64,000 nucleotides of DNA. Source: Hyphomicrobium denitrificans ATCC 51888 (lineage in GTDB: Bacteria > Pseudomonadota > Alphaproteobacteria > Rhizobiales > Hyphomicrobiaceae). Below the pieces are notes generated by a model. That model searched no databases and was not told the DNA's origin. It saw nothing but the letters and a program-made list of their open reading frames with translations. Both the position numbers and the translations under genes were made by a program. The stretch's first letter is position 1. Each line of letters begins with the position of its first letter. Shown here piece after piece: positions 36,037-43,959 of this stretch. The stretch covers positions 1,488,001 to 1,552,000 of the forward strand of contig NC_014313.1 of NCBI RefSeq assembly GCF_000143145.1, in the 5' to 3' direction.

Positions 36037-36318
36037 ATGATTGAAGTCTCTCGCTTTGCGCGCCGGGCATTCGCAGTCGCCGCCATGGCGTTCGCGATGT
36101 CGGCCCCCGTTCTCGCGGGCCACGACGTGGTGCGGGACGATCCGGGTGTCGTTTCCGAACGCCTGAATCGCATGGGATTCATTTCCTGGCGCTACGTCAA
36201 ATGGGACCACGGCTACTGGAAGATCGAAGATGCGCGCCGTGAAAACGGCCATCGTTATGATCTGAAGCTGGAAGCCGGCACGTTCGACATCGTGCATTTG
36301 AAGCGCGATCGCGACTAA
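36037..36318 (+). CDS. Small exported PepSY-like protein
   Basis: A 93-residue protein starting at ATG 36037 (AAGG ribosome-binding site). The signal peptide covers about residues 1-27 (cleavage near VLAG-HD). The mature 65 residues form one PepSY-like unit: SERLNRMGFISWRYVKWD, then the HGYWKIEDARRENGHRYDLKLE strand pair. It is rich in Asp/Glu and has a HDVVRDD opening. PepSY domains are periplasmic binding/inhibitory units. A two-domain PepSY protein of a methylotroph (LanPepSY) binds lanthanides, so metal binding is conceivable here, but that is inference only. It stands alone with a terminator behind it. Confidence 0.7.
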   Translation: MIEVSRFARRAFAVAAMAFAMSAPVLAGHDVVRDDPGVVSERLNRMGFISWRYVKWDHGYWKIEDARRENGHRYDLKLEAGTFDIVHLKRDRD

Positions 36319-36341
36319 GCGAAGCTCGCGCGACTTCATCG

Positions 36342-36379
36342 ACGGCCGCGGCAGTCACTGCTGCGGCCGTTTTTGTTTT
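36342..36379 (+). terminator. Intrinsic terminator after the PepSY-like gene
   Basis: A 13-bp GC-rich stem with one G-U wobble (36342-36354 with 36358-36370), 3-base loop and a T-rich tract. It abuts the stop of the convergent mfnF-like gene. Confidence 0.85.
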
Positions 36380-37392
36380 CAGCTGGTCTTGCTTTGCAGC
36401 AATGCGACGGAAACGGCGGGCGCACACCGCGTCGCCCAGATGCGAATATCCTCAGGAGCATCTATCAACGTACCGAAATCGGTGACGGGCAAATTCAGCC
36501 GCGATGCGATTTGCGCGATAACCGGCGCGCCGATACCCGCAGAGATGACCGCATTCGTCATGAGGCCGGGACGCGAGAGAACCTGCAGCACGCCGTCGTG
36601 GATCGAGCGCAACTGACGCTCGGCGATATATGCGGCGGACGCGCGCCACGTCGCCAGATGGCGGATGTCGGCATCACGACCGAAGCCGCGCGCGAACCGC
36701 GCGAGACTTTCCGGCACTGATTTGCCGCGCTCGTCGGCGGTTCCGTGCACATCGACGTCGTCTGCGAGTTCGCCGAGGATGCGCCGCACGTCCGCCATCG
36801 TCGCGAAGGTGTCGCGCGCCAAGCCTTGCCATTGCCCTGCCAGCGGCGCACGTGTCGCGACGGACGGCACCGGTGTTCGCGTCAAGCCAGTGTAAACAAG
36901 CTCTCCGGTTTGCAGACGCTCGGCATCGCTCAAGCCCTGCGGGCGGTCGCAAGCGACGATGTCGGTCGTCGTCGATCCGAAATCGATCAGCAATGCGTGC
37001 GGCTGCCGCTCGGCGATGAGGCGCGCGGTCGCGAGGAAGTTTGCGGATGCGACGGAGAGCGGATCGCCGCGCGCCGCCTGCACGTCGGTGAAGCCTTTGA
37101 GCCCGGTGAAGATCCGGAGTTCACCGGAAATGCGTTGGCGCAGTTGCTCGAGCAGGGCGACGACGCCGTCTTCGCGGCTCGCAAAAATTTCGGTCAGCTC
37201 GGCCGTCATCGTGACGGCGTGGATCGTCGCATCGCTGACAATCGGAGCGGCGCTTGCGAGCGCGGCATCGAGTCGATCGAGGCCCTGCCATAGCGGGCAT
37301 GCGATCTGCCGGACTGCGGCGAGACGGCCGTTTTCGATACGCGCAACTTTCAAGTGTGCGCCACCGACATCATAACCGGCGACAATCGTCAT
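36379..37392 (-). CDS. mfnF: Hydantoinase/oxoprolinase family protein, probable MfnF (H4MPT-linked C1 pathway)
   Basis: A 337-residue protein of the ASKHA-fold hydantoinase/oxoprolinase class, of the subfamily annotated as H4MPT-linked C1 transfer pathway protein. Phosphate-loop motifs are VAGYDVGGAHLKVARIENG and LIDFGSTTTDIVA. Archaeal MfnF couples the furan diphosphate with glutamyl-tyramine to build methanofuran, and this homologue is the obvious candidate here. The start ATG 37392 has GAGG eleven bases upstream; the longer ORF has none. Divergent from the HisA-like gene, 58 bp apart; transcribed toward the terminator of the PepSY-like gene. Confidence 0.88.
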   Translation of the reverse strand: MTIVAGYDVGGAHLKVARIENGRLAAVRQIACPLWQGLDRLDAALASAAPIVSDATIHAVTMTAELTEIFASREDGVVALLEQLRQRISGELRIFTGLKGFTDVQAARGDPLSVASANFLATARLIAERQPHALLIDFGSTTTDIVACDRPQGLSDAERLQTGELVYTGLTRTPVPSVATRAPLAGQWQGLARDTFATMADVRRILGELADDVDVHGTADERGKSVPESLARFARGFGRDADIRHLATWRASAAYIAERQLRSIHDGVLQVLSRPGLMTNAVISAGIGAPVIAQIASRLNLPVTDFGTLIDAPEDIRIWATRCAPAVSVALLQSKTS

Positions 37393-37450
37393 ATCGTCTT
37401 CACCTCGCCATTCGACCCCGTGATACACTCAATTGGCGAGGAGGCAAGCA

Positions 37451-38158
37451 GTGGACATCATTCCGGTTATCGACGTGTCGCGAGGCAAGGTCGTACGTGC
37501 GATCCAGGGGAAACGCGCGGCGTATCTTCCGATCGAAACACCGTTGGCGGCGACGTCCGAGCCCGGCGACGTCGCGCGCGGCTTGAGGTCGCTCTATCCG
37601 TTCCGCAGGGCCTATGTCGCCGATCTCGATGGCATCGAAGGGCGCGGGCGAAACACGCATCTCGTTCCGGAACTCAGCCAGGCCTTGCCGAATACCGAGC
37701 TTTGGATCGATGCGGGAACGGGATCGAGAAGCGCGGCGCGCGCTGTTCTCGCGGCGCCGGTCGCGACGCTGGTCGTCGGTTCGGAAAGCCTCGAGAGCGT
37801 TCGCGCGTGGCACGAGATTTCGGCGGAGGCTCCGGGCCGCACCGTGCTGTCTCTCGATTTTCGCGGCGACGAATTCATGGGACCAGAGGCGCTGTTGGCC
37901 GACGCCGCGCTCTGGCCGACGCGCGTGATCGTCATGACGCTCGATCGGATTGCGAGCGAGGGCGGACCGAATATCGCGCTTCTCGAAACGATCGCGGCGC
38001 GTGCAGGCGGGCGGCGCGTCTATGCGGCGGGCGGCATTCGTAGTCTCGAAGATCTCGCGCGCATCGGCAAGGCAGGCGCCGCCGGAGCGCTCGTCGCGTC
38101 GATCCTGCATGCGCAAAAAATTTCGGCCGGCGACCTCAAAGAGATCGCCGGCCGGTAG
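37451..38158 (+). CDS. HisA/HisF-related TIM-barrel protein of the C1 island
   Basis: A 235-residue (beta-alpha)8 protein resembling HisA: IIPVIDVSRGKVVRAIQG at the start and VYAAGGIRSLEDL near the end. It lacks enough HisA identity to be the histidine enzyme and belongs to the HisA/HisF-related group shared by archaea and H4MPT-using bacteria. GTG 37451 is chosen, with GAGGAGG seven bases upstream; an in-frame TTG at 37433 lacks a site. The reaction is unknown; its place between mfnF and fae implies a role in methylofuran or H4MPT synthesis. Confidence 0.82.
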   Translation: MDIIPVIDVSRGKVVRAIQGKRAAYLPIETPLAATSEPGDVARGLRSLYPFRRAYVADLDGIEGRGRNTHLVPELSQALPNTELWIDAGTGSRSAARAVLAAPVATLVVGSESLESVRAWHEISAEAPGRTVLSLDFRGDEFMGPEALLADAALWPTRVIVMTLDRIASEGGPNIALLETIAARAGGRRVYAAGGIRSLEDLARIGKAGAAGALVASILHAQKISAGDLKEIAGR

Positions 38159-38278
38159 AACTTCGATTAAGCGGCAGCCGCTCCAGCGAACCATTAACCG
38201 CGGTACGATGCGGCTTCGGTTCTCATCTTAACCGCTGTAACGGCCTGAGAGCAGTCTACCCAATCGCTGCAGCAGACC

Positions 38279-38314
38279 CCCCTTCATGGGAGGGGCAGAG
38301 TTATTATTGTTTTC
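38279..38314 (+). terminator. Probable terminator after the HisA-like gene
   Basis: Stem CCCCTTC/GGAGGGG (38279-38285 with 38289-38295, one wobble), 3-base loop, followed by a T-rich stretch to 38314. It separates the HisA-like gene from convergent fae. Confidence 0.5.
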
Positions 38315-38338
38315 GACCTGCTGAGGACGGTTTCCGCT

Positions 38339-38851
38339 TCAAGTCTTCGCACCGAACGGATGCTGGACCGAGTTGCGCTGAGCGGTCGCTTCAGCAGCGG
38401 TCGGCTTGCCAGCGACGGCGCGTGCGATCGACTCTTTCACGGCGCGATAGTTGTAGTCCTGGATCTTCGCGTCGTCGGCAGCTTCCCAGTGGATGAAGAC
38501 GCCAACGGCGATGTAGAGATCGTCGGCTTCAGCGGCCGGGATCACGCCCTCGGCAACCGAGTCCTGAACGGCCTTGGCGACACCGTACTGTGCCGGTCCG
38601 AACATCTGAACGGCCTGACGCGCGTCCTTGATGGTGACCTTGTTGTAAAGGATCGTGTTCGGCTTGCAGGGGAGGTTCGGCGCGATAACGGCGAGAAGCG
38701 TCGTGAAGCCGTCCTTGTTGTTGGTCAGCGCGTTGCAGAATGCCGTTTCGGCTGCCGAGCCGCGCGGCCCGATGATGAGATCGATGTGAGCAACTTCGTT
38801 GCCGTCGCCGACGAGCGACTCGCCGACCATCACTTTGTTGATTTTGGCCAT
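38339..38851 (-). CDS. fae: Formaldehyde-activating enzyme Fae
   Basis: Fae condenses formaldehyde with tetrahydromethanopterin to methylene-H4MPT, the entry to the dissimilatory C1 pathway and the main formaldehyde detoxification route in methylotrophs. The 170-residue protein has H22 in [11 protein letters not shown], followed by [18 protein letters not shown] and the [13 protein letters not shown] stretch. ATG 38851 has GGAGG ten bases upstream. It is last in the minus-strand run mptG-mtdB-ATP-grasp-mch-ATP-grasp-CitG-like-fae but separated from it by 230 bp containing a hairpin, so it probably has its own promoter, as expected for such an abundant protein. Confidence 0.98.
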   Translation of the reverse strand: MAKINKVMVGESLVGDGNEVAHIDLIIGPRGSAAETAFCNALTNNKDGFTTLLAVIAPNLPCKPNTILYNKVTIKDARQAVQMFGPAQYGVAKAVQDSVAEGVIPAAEADDLYIAVGVFIHWEAADDAKIQDYNYRAVKESIARAVAGKPTAAEATAQRNSVQHPFGAKT

Positions 38852-38997
38852 AAGGGGGGTTCCTCCCACGAATGAAACGATACGAGCTCCAACTCTCCCC
38901 CGTCAGATGCCGGGACTTTGCTGAACTGCTCGGGCGATGAATATCCATGAACGTCGGTGCCCAGGTGTCATGAGTACCAGCGCCAGCCGCAATGGAT

Positions 38998-39026
38998 AGG
39001 CCCGTAAAGCTTACGGACACGGGCCT
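38998..39026 (-). promoter_or_regulatory. Hairpin with alternative pairings upstream of fae
   Basis: Outer arms AGGCCCGT (38998-39005) and ACGGGCCT (39019-39026) pair perfectly; an inner stem 39002-39007 with 39011-39016 uses overlapping bases, so the two exclude each other. It lies 147 bases before fae and 56 bases after the CitG-like gene, with no U tract. It may be a weak terminator or a leader element. Confidence 0.4.
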
Positions 39027-39081
39027 GTATTAGCCTCAGGTTATAGACCGAGACAAGTCCTTTAGTAGGAGTTTGCGACGT

Positions 39082-39942
39082 TCACGCAGGTTTCTGGCCG
39101 ATTAGCCCTGCGACGAAGAGCGTGGCCACCACAAAATCCGCGGTCGTGCCCGGATTGCGGCCCTTTGATTTCATTATTGCGTCGAATTCTATTAAAGGCG
39201 TCATCGATTTCGCAGACGCAACAGGAGACCAATACGCTTTCAATGCGCGCGCTTGTTCGCGGATTTCCTCCGCAGCGGCGGCTCCGTATTTGCGAGCAAT
39301 ATGAGTGTCCGGAAATTCCGCGAGCAACGACATATGCAACGTCGTGACCGCAAGATCGGAATCGATCGCAACTCGCCGGGCATCCTGAAAAACAGGTAGC
39401 GCAAAATCGAAAATGTCGGAGTACGCGGTGACGTACGCATTGGCGATGCGATCGCGTTCGGCCGCGAGATACATCGCCTTGATTAAAGTCAATCGATCGG
39501 GGTTATCGCGAACATCTCCCTCGTCGACGTGTCCAAGCCCGGCAGGATTGGCGATGCGGATCGCCGCGAACGCGTCGGTCGCATCCTGTTCGTCGAGCGC
39601 GGCGAGGATCATGTCGAGGCGGCGGCGCAGGCCGATGGCGAATGTCGTTTCGCTCGCCGCTTTGGCGAGCGGCGCGCTGAGAAGCACGATACCGAGGTTG
39701 GTGTTGAGGCCGGTGGCGGCGACGCTCGCTTCGGTCGCGCGCAATATGCGTTTCCCGACGCTCAGGGATGGATCGGCGATTGGTCCGGCGGCAGCTTCGG
39801 CGGCGCGTTCGAAATGCGCGACGTCCATGCCGTGCCCGGCCGAGTGTCGATGAACATTGCCTGGCTTCAGGGCGTCGAGTTCGGCGCGGCAGGCTGCGAG
39901 GAACGCGGAGGAAATTTGCTCTGGATTTAAAGCCGTCGTCAT
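39082..39942 (-). CDS. CitG-like (triphosphoribosyl-dephospho-CoA synthase family) C1-cluster protein
   Basis: A 286-residue protein of the CitG/MdcB fold, all helical. The N-terminus AFLAACRAELDALKPGNVHRHSAG and NTNLGIVLLSAPL match the nucleotide-binding family pattern. It is the counterpart of Orf5 in the Methylobacterium C1 cluster, where such genes are required for H4MPT-dependent growth. No citrate or malonate lyase genes are near, so the CitG reaction itself is unlikely; a related prosthetic-group or cofactor transfer is inferred. ATG 39942 overlaps the upstream ATP-grasp stop by 4 bases. Confidence 0.82.
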   Translation of the reverse strand: MTTALNPEQISSAFLAACRAELDALKPGNVHRHSAGHGMDVAHFERAAEAAAGPIADPSLSVGKRILRATEASVAATGLNTNLGIVLLSAPLAKAASETTFAIGLRRRLDMILAALDEQDATDAFAAIRIANPAGLGHVDEGDVRDNPDRLTLIKAMYLAAERDRIANAYVTAYSDIFDFALPVFQDARRVAIDSDLAVTTLHMSLLAEFPDTHIARKYGAAAAEEIREQARALKAYWSPVASAKSMTPLIEFDAIMKSKGRNPGTTADFVVATLFVAGLIGQKPA

Positions 39943-40922
39943 GATGCGGCGGCGAGCGCAACCGGCGCGCCAAGGCCGAGCGCTGCGCGATGGGCAATGA
40001 CGGTTTTCAGGAAGTCTTCGGCGATCGCCCACGCGATGTTGACGTCGGCGACGCTCTGCAATCCTCGCCAGGCGGGATTGGAATTGACTTCGAGAACCTG
40101 TAGTTCGCCGTCGGGCGTGCGGATCAGATCGATGCCGGCGTAATCGGCATCGACGGCACGCATGGCCGCCATCGAGATCGCCGCCATTTCCTCGTCGGGA
40201 AGATACGCGCGCGCCTTGCCGCCCTGATGGATGTTCGTCACCCAGTTCGTTCCGCGACGGGTCATTGCCGCGATGATGCGATGACGGCTGGCGAGCACGC
40301 GCCAGTCTTCGAAGATGCCGTCCTTCGGCGCGATGTAGTCCTGCATGTAGTACATCTGGTCGACGGCTTCGGGCGCCGGCAGTTCACTCTGCGAGGAGAT
40401 CATGCCGATGCCTTTGCCCTGGCTGCCGAACAACGGCTTCATGACCAGCGGGCGATCGAGGCCTTCGGTATATTCAAGCGCATGAGGAAGCGTTTCGCAG
40501 ACGCGCGTTCTGGGCGTCGCTACGCCGTGCTTGTGCAGCAGAAAAGTCGTCTGGGATTTGTCGACGCAACGTTCAATCGCGCGGGCGTCGTTCCAGACGC
40601 GGACGCCGCTTTCGCGCAGCGCGTGCAGAAGTCCCAAGCGAAAGGTGATCTGCTCCAGCGTTCCCGCTGAAATCGAGCGGACGAACACGCCGTCGGGCAA
40701 GCGGCCTTTGAAGCCCGGAATGTCGATGCCGCTTTCGAGCCCGGTGTCGAACGCGCAATGGGGAAGCGAGGAAACGGTGACGCGCGCGCCCATGGTTTCG
40801 AGCGAGCGCACGATGCGGCGCGCGTGCCATTCGCCCCGCCCTTCCTCAATCAGAAGGGCGAGGTGGAGACCATCGCCTGGACCTCCCGAAGGATCAGGCT
40901 TTATCTCAGCGGAAGCTCGCAT
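39939..40922 (-). CDS. RimK-like ATP-grasp ligase of the C1 cluster (Orf7-like)
   Basis: A 327-residue ATP-grasp protein. The central region has VMKPLFGSQGKGIGMI (ATP-binding loop) and the Mg-binding C-terminal segment YAGIDLIRTPDGELQVLEVNSNPA. It resembles RimK-type glutamate ligases such as those adding glutamate to methanopterin-type cofactors. Start ATG 40922 lies 17 bases inside mch; a much longer upstream frame is mch shadow. It corresponds to Orf7 of Methylobacterium C1 clusters. Inferred task: add glutamate(s) to H4MPT or methylofuran. Substrate not proven. Confidence 0.84.
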   Translation of the reverse strand: MRASAEIKPDPSGGPGDGLHLALLIEEGRGEWHARRIVRSLETMGARVTVSSLPHCAFDTGLESGIDIPGFKGRLPDGVFVRSISAGTLEQITFRLGLLHALRESGVRVWNDARAIERCVDKSQTTFLLHKHGVATPRTRVCETLPHALEYTEGLDRPLVMKPLFGSQGKGIGMISSQSELPAPEAVDQMYYMQDYIAPKDGIFEDWRVLASRHRIIAAMTRRGTNWVTNIHQGGKARAYLPDEEMAAISMAAMRAVDADYAGIDLIRTPDGELQVLEVNSNPAWRGLQSVADVNIAWAIAEDFLKTVIAHRAALGLGAPVALAAAS

Positions 40923-41871
40923 CGACGATCTCCGGCGCCAGCTTGCCCGCGTGGAAGGAGTTGCCGGTTTCGACATTCGAGACGATGACCTGGGCCGGCG
41001 AGAACAGCATCGGATCGATCTTGTAGAAGTCGCCGTTGACGTCAGCGAAGATCTCGGCGAACGGCTTGCCGTAGGCGCTGCAGGTGTTCGACGGAAGATT
41101 GTCGGCGAGGCGCTTGGCGTCGCTGTCTGGGCCTTTGACGAAGAGATGAATGCGGCCACCGTAGATGATGGCGTCGTTCGTGCGGCCCATCGCCTTGACG
41201 AAATCGGGGAAGGGCGGAGCGATCGGCGTGGTGCCGGTGCCGTCGAGAATGTTCTCGAGCGGGAAGTGCAGAGCGTGCGCCTTGTGGATAGCAACTTCGA
41301 GCACCCGCGCGGCGATCTGCACGGTGCCTGCAAGGCTCCACGTCGTTGCGTAGAGGATCGACAGGCCCTTCGGATCGATGCCGCAGTGCTTCGAGATATG
41401 TTCGATGGCCGCTGCTGGCGGAGCCTTGTCGCCCTCGATGACGAGCGCCGTCTGCGGATTGCTGTCGATGTAGCCGAGTTCTTTGTAGAGTTCCTCGACG
41501 CGCGAAAGAGCGCGCGCCGGACCGGAACCAAGTGCGAAGAAACCCGACGCCTCGTCCGTGATCGTCCAGCCTGCGTACTGGCTTCCGAGGCAGGCGATGA
41601 CCGGATGATTGGAACTGACGACGACGCCGAGCGGCCAATTCGTCAGACCAGAGGATTGCGTGAAGGCAACGGTGCCGAGTCCGCCCATGCAGACTTCGCC
41701 GAGACGACGTCCGGCTTCCAAGCCTCCGACGACGTTGGCGCCGAGATCGATGATGCGTTCGCCGTGGCTTCCGGTTGAAACGGAAATGCGGAGCGCGTCG
41801 GCGTCGGCGACCATCGCGTCTACGAGCTTGGCGGCGCGCGCGGACACGCTCGGTTGTTTAGCATGTTGCAT
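40906..41871 (-). CDS. mch: Methenyl-H4MPT cyclohydrolase
   Basis: Mch hydrolyses methenyl-H4MPT to N5-formyl-H4MPT. The 321-residue protein shows VGGLEAGRRLGEVCMGGLG, VVSSNHPVIACLGSQYAGW, FALGSGPARAL and YGGRIHLFVKGP, all typical of the archaeal-type enzyme found in methylotrophs. It overlaps the downstream ATP-grasp gene by 17 bases and follows the second ATP-grasp gene by 28 bases. Central reaction of the pathway that Fae feeds and the formyltransferase/hydrolase (not in the window) completes. Confidence 0.97.
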   Translation of the reverse strand: MQHAKQPSVSARAAKLVDAMVADADALRISVSTGSHGERIIDLGANVVGGLEAGRRLGEVCMGGLGTVAFTQSSGLTNWPLGVVVSSNHPVIACLGSQYAGWTITDEASGFFALGSGPARALSRVEELYKELGYIDSNPQTALVIEGDKAPPAAAIEHISKHCGIDPKGLSILYATTWSLAGTVQIAARVLEVAIHKAHALHFPLENILDGTGTTPIAPPFPDFVKAMGRTNDAIIYGGRIHLFVKGPDSDAKRLADNLPSNTCSAYGKPFAEIFADVNGDFYKIDPMLFSPAQVIVSNVETGNSFHAGKLAPEIVDASFR

Positions 41872-41899
41872 TATCGGGATGCTCCGGTCGGCGTAAGAA

Positions 41900-43024
41900 T
41901 TAGGAGTGTTCGTATATCAGGTCTTCGAGTTCAGCCAAGCGCGCCCTGGCGAGCGCTTCTGCCGCATCCGCCGTTGCTGCGTCGGCGAAAACGCTGGCAA
42001 GCGGCGCGCCTTTAGGGATGTACGTTCCGGGCGGGCCGCGATCGGCGCTCCACACCGGCCACTGTGTTGCTCTGAGAGTTAACGCGCCGCGATCGGCGTG
42101 AAGGATCGCCATCGCCCGAGCAGATGTCGGCGCGTCTGGCGTAGCACCGGTTTCAGCGACGCCGAGACATGCCGCGACGTGCGCGCGAAACAGCGAGCCT
42201 TTATCATCGTCGAGCACATCCAGGGATGCGCCGGGCCGTGGATTGACTTCGAGCAGGTGTGGTGTCCCATCCGATACGATGAAGTCAAACGATGCCATGC
42301 CGACGATGCGGAACGCCGACGCGACGTCGCGCGCGGCGCTTTCGAGTTTGTTGCGAAGCTTGGGAGCGACATCCGGTATCGAGACTGCGCCGCCGAAGCG
42401 GAACGGTTGTTCCGGCGATGGCGCGATCCACTGGCGCGACAACGCGATACGCGTGCGATGCGTTCCAAAGACGCCGCCGACCGACAGGCGATCGCCGGAA
42501 ATCCGTTTCTGGAAATAACGGCGGCGGCGCTCGGAGGTTGTCGCGTCGCAAATGCGGATGTGACGTCCGCCGCTACCGCCGATGCGTTTCGTCAGCCAGC
42601 CTTCGGGATCTGTCGGCGGATTGGAATGCGTTTCGGGGTGCGCGATACCCAACGCGTCGAGTTTTGCGAAAAAGACGGCTGGGTCTTTGCAGGCTTTGTA
42701 GGTCGTTGCGTCGTTGCCGATCAGAGGATAGCGGCTGGCGAGCGTCGTGATGAGGCGCGGCTTATCCTCAAAGCCTGAGCCGAGAATGAGTCCGACCGGC
42801 TTGGTTTCGGAGGAGGCCGCCAGTGCGTCGAGGGCTTGGATCAGCGGCTTGGTTCGAAAGCCTGTCGCCATCGCGCCGTCGATGACCTGAACGGCGGCAG
42901 CAGCGTTGCGCGTGTCGAGATCGCCGAATGCGTCGGCGACCAGAGGCCGGTAGCCAGCGCGTCGGGCGGACTGTGCGAGAGCCCGCCCGGAGAATGCTGC
43001 TATGAGGACCGGTTCGTCGGTCAC
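41900..43024 (-). CDS. ATP-grasp protein of the C1 cluster (Orf17-like)
   Basis: A 374-residue protein starting at GTG 43024 (MTDEPVLIAAFSGRALAQSA), 4 bases after mtdB. An N-terminal Rossmann-like domain is followed by an ATP-grasp domain; LTKRIGGSGGRHIRI is the ATP-binding loop and FDFIVSDGTPHLLEVNPRPGASLD is the C-terminal metal-binding segment. It matches Orf17 of the Methylobacterium C1 cluster. Such genes are needed for growth on C1 compounds but the reaction is not established. The frame upstream of GTG is the mtdB shadow. Confidence 0.84.
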   Translation of the reverse strand: MTDEPVLIAAFSGRALAQSARRAGYRPLVADAFGDLDTRNAAAAVQVIDGAMATGFRTKPLIQALDALAASSETKPVGLILGSGFEDKPRLITTLASRYPLIGNDATTYKACKDPAVFFAKLDALGIAHPETHSNPPTDPEGWLTKRIGGSGGRHIRICDATTSERRRRYFQKRISGDRLSVGGVFGTHRTRIALSRQWIAPSPEQPFRFGGAVSIPDVAPKLRNKLESAARDVASAFRIVGMASFDFIVSDGTPHLLEVNPRPGASLDVLDDDKGSLFRAHVAACLGVAETGATPDAPTSARAMAILHADRGALTLRATQWPVWSADRGPPGTYIPKGAPLASVFADAATADAAEALARARLAELEDLIYEHS

Positions 43025-43028
43025 ATTC

Positions 43029-43931
43029 TTAGATGCCGACGAGTTCTTTGGCTTTCGCGTAAGCGTGGCGGAAGTCGAGCGCCAACGGCTTGTCGGACGT
43101 GAGCATCTGCTTGAAGAGGCCGGACTCGCACTTGTACTTGATGTCGCCAATCGCGAGCGGGCCGACGCCGAGTGCATCGCAGCCCGGAAGCTTGTCGCCG
43201 TTCATGAACAGTTCCATGCCTTCGACGCCCGCAGGCGGCACGGCGTTGACGTCGGCGATGACCTTCAGATGCTTCGCGAGCTTCTTGTGCTCGCCGGAGA
43301 CGACCTGCACACCCGCAGCAGCAGCGGCGAAGATGACATCGGCGTTGGCGATGATGTCGGCTTTCTGCTCCGGCGTTTCACCGGCGACGGCTTCGAGATC
43401 GACGCCGAAGCGTTCTTTCGAAACCTTGGCGCTCTTGATGACGCGATCAACGCCGCGGTGTGCGACGAGACGGACATCAGCGCCTTCGAGGGCAGAGATG
43501 ATCGAAGATGCGAATCCAACGACGCCCGTTGCGCCGAACACGGCGACTTTCACGCCCTTCCAGCCGGTGTTGAACTTGTCCTTCAGAACCTTTTCAACGC
43601 AGGCGACCATCGCGGCGGCGGTCGTGAACGAGCCGGCGGGATCAGCGAAGACCGAGCATTCGAACGGCGGCACCATCGCCTTCTTCGCGGCTTCGATCAT
43701 GTCGAGCGCCAGGATCGCGTCCTTGCCACCCATGAAGAAGCCGGTGCGCACACCGTAGTTCGGGGGACGCGAGAAAATGGCGTCCTGGATGAGGCCAGCG
43801 ACTTCGTTCAGCTCAACGTTAATGTAGGGGACGATGACCTTATAGCCGGCATCCGCGGCCATGTTCACGTCGAAGGGGCTCATGTGCTTCTGCGGCGCGA
43901 GCATGTGCAGAATAGGGGTTGCCTCGCTCAT
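43029..43931 (-). CDS. mtdB: NAD(P)-dependent methylene-H4MPT dehydrogenase
   Basis: MtdB oxidises methylene-H4MPT to methenyl-H4MPT. The 300-residue protein has the GYKVIVPYINVELNEVAGL pterin region, VRTGFFMGGKDA and a Rossmann motif VAVFGATGVVGFASS with the IISALEGADVRLVAH strand. ATG 43931 (MSEATPILHML) is chosen; the ORF continues 24 codons upstream but that would overlap mptG, which ends at 43960. Length fits MtdB of Methylorubrum. Sits between mptG and the Orf17-like gene in one operon. Confidence 0.96.
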   Translation of the reverse strand: MSEATPILHMLAPQKHMSPFDVNMAADAGYKVIVPYINVELNEVAGLIQDAIFSRPPNYGVRTGFFMGGKDAILALDMIEAAKKAMVPPFECSVFADPAGSFTTAAAMVACVEKVLKDKFNTGWKGVKVAVFGATGVVGFASSIISALEGADVRLVAHRGVDRVIKSAKVSKERFGVDLEAVAGETPEQKADIIANADVIFAAAAAGVQVVSGEHKKLAKHLKVIADVNAVPPAGVEGMELFMNGDKLPGCDALGVGPLAIGDIKYKCESGLFKQMLTSDKPLALDFRHAYAKAKELVGI

Positions 43932-43959
43932 GGATCTTTCAAGCTCCGTTTCTTTGGCT

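Noticed and set aside
37433..38158. HisA-like gene taken as the histidine pathway enzyme
   Set aside because: No other his genes are nearby and the sequence resembles the HisA-related group of archaea and C1 clusters; not settled without phylogeny.
39939..41531. N-terminal extension making a 530-residue ATP-grasp protein
   Set aside because: The first two hundred residues are a frameshifted image of mch; the real start at 40922 gives a complete ATP-grasp protein.
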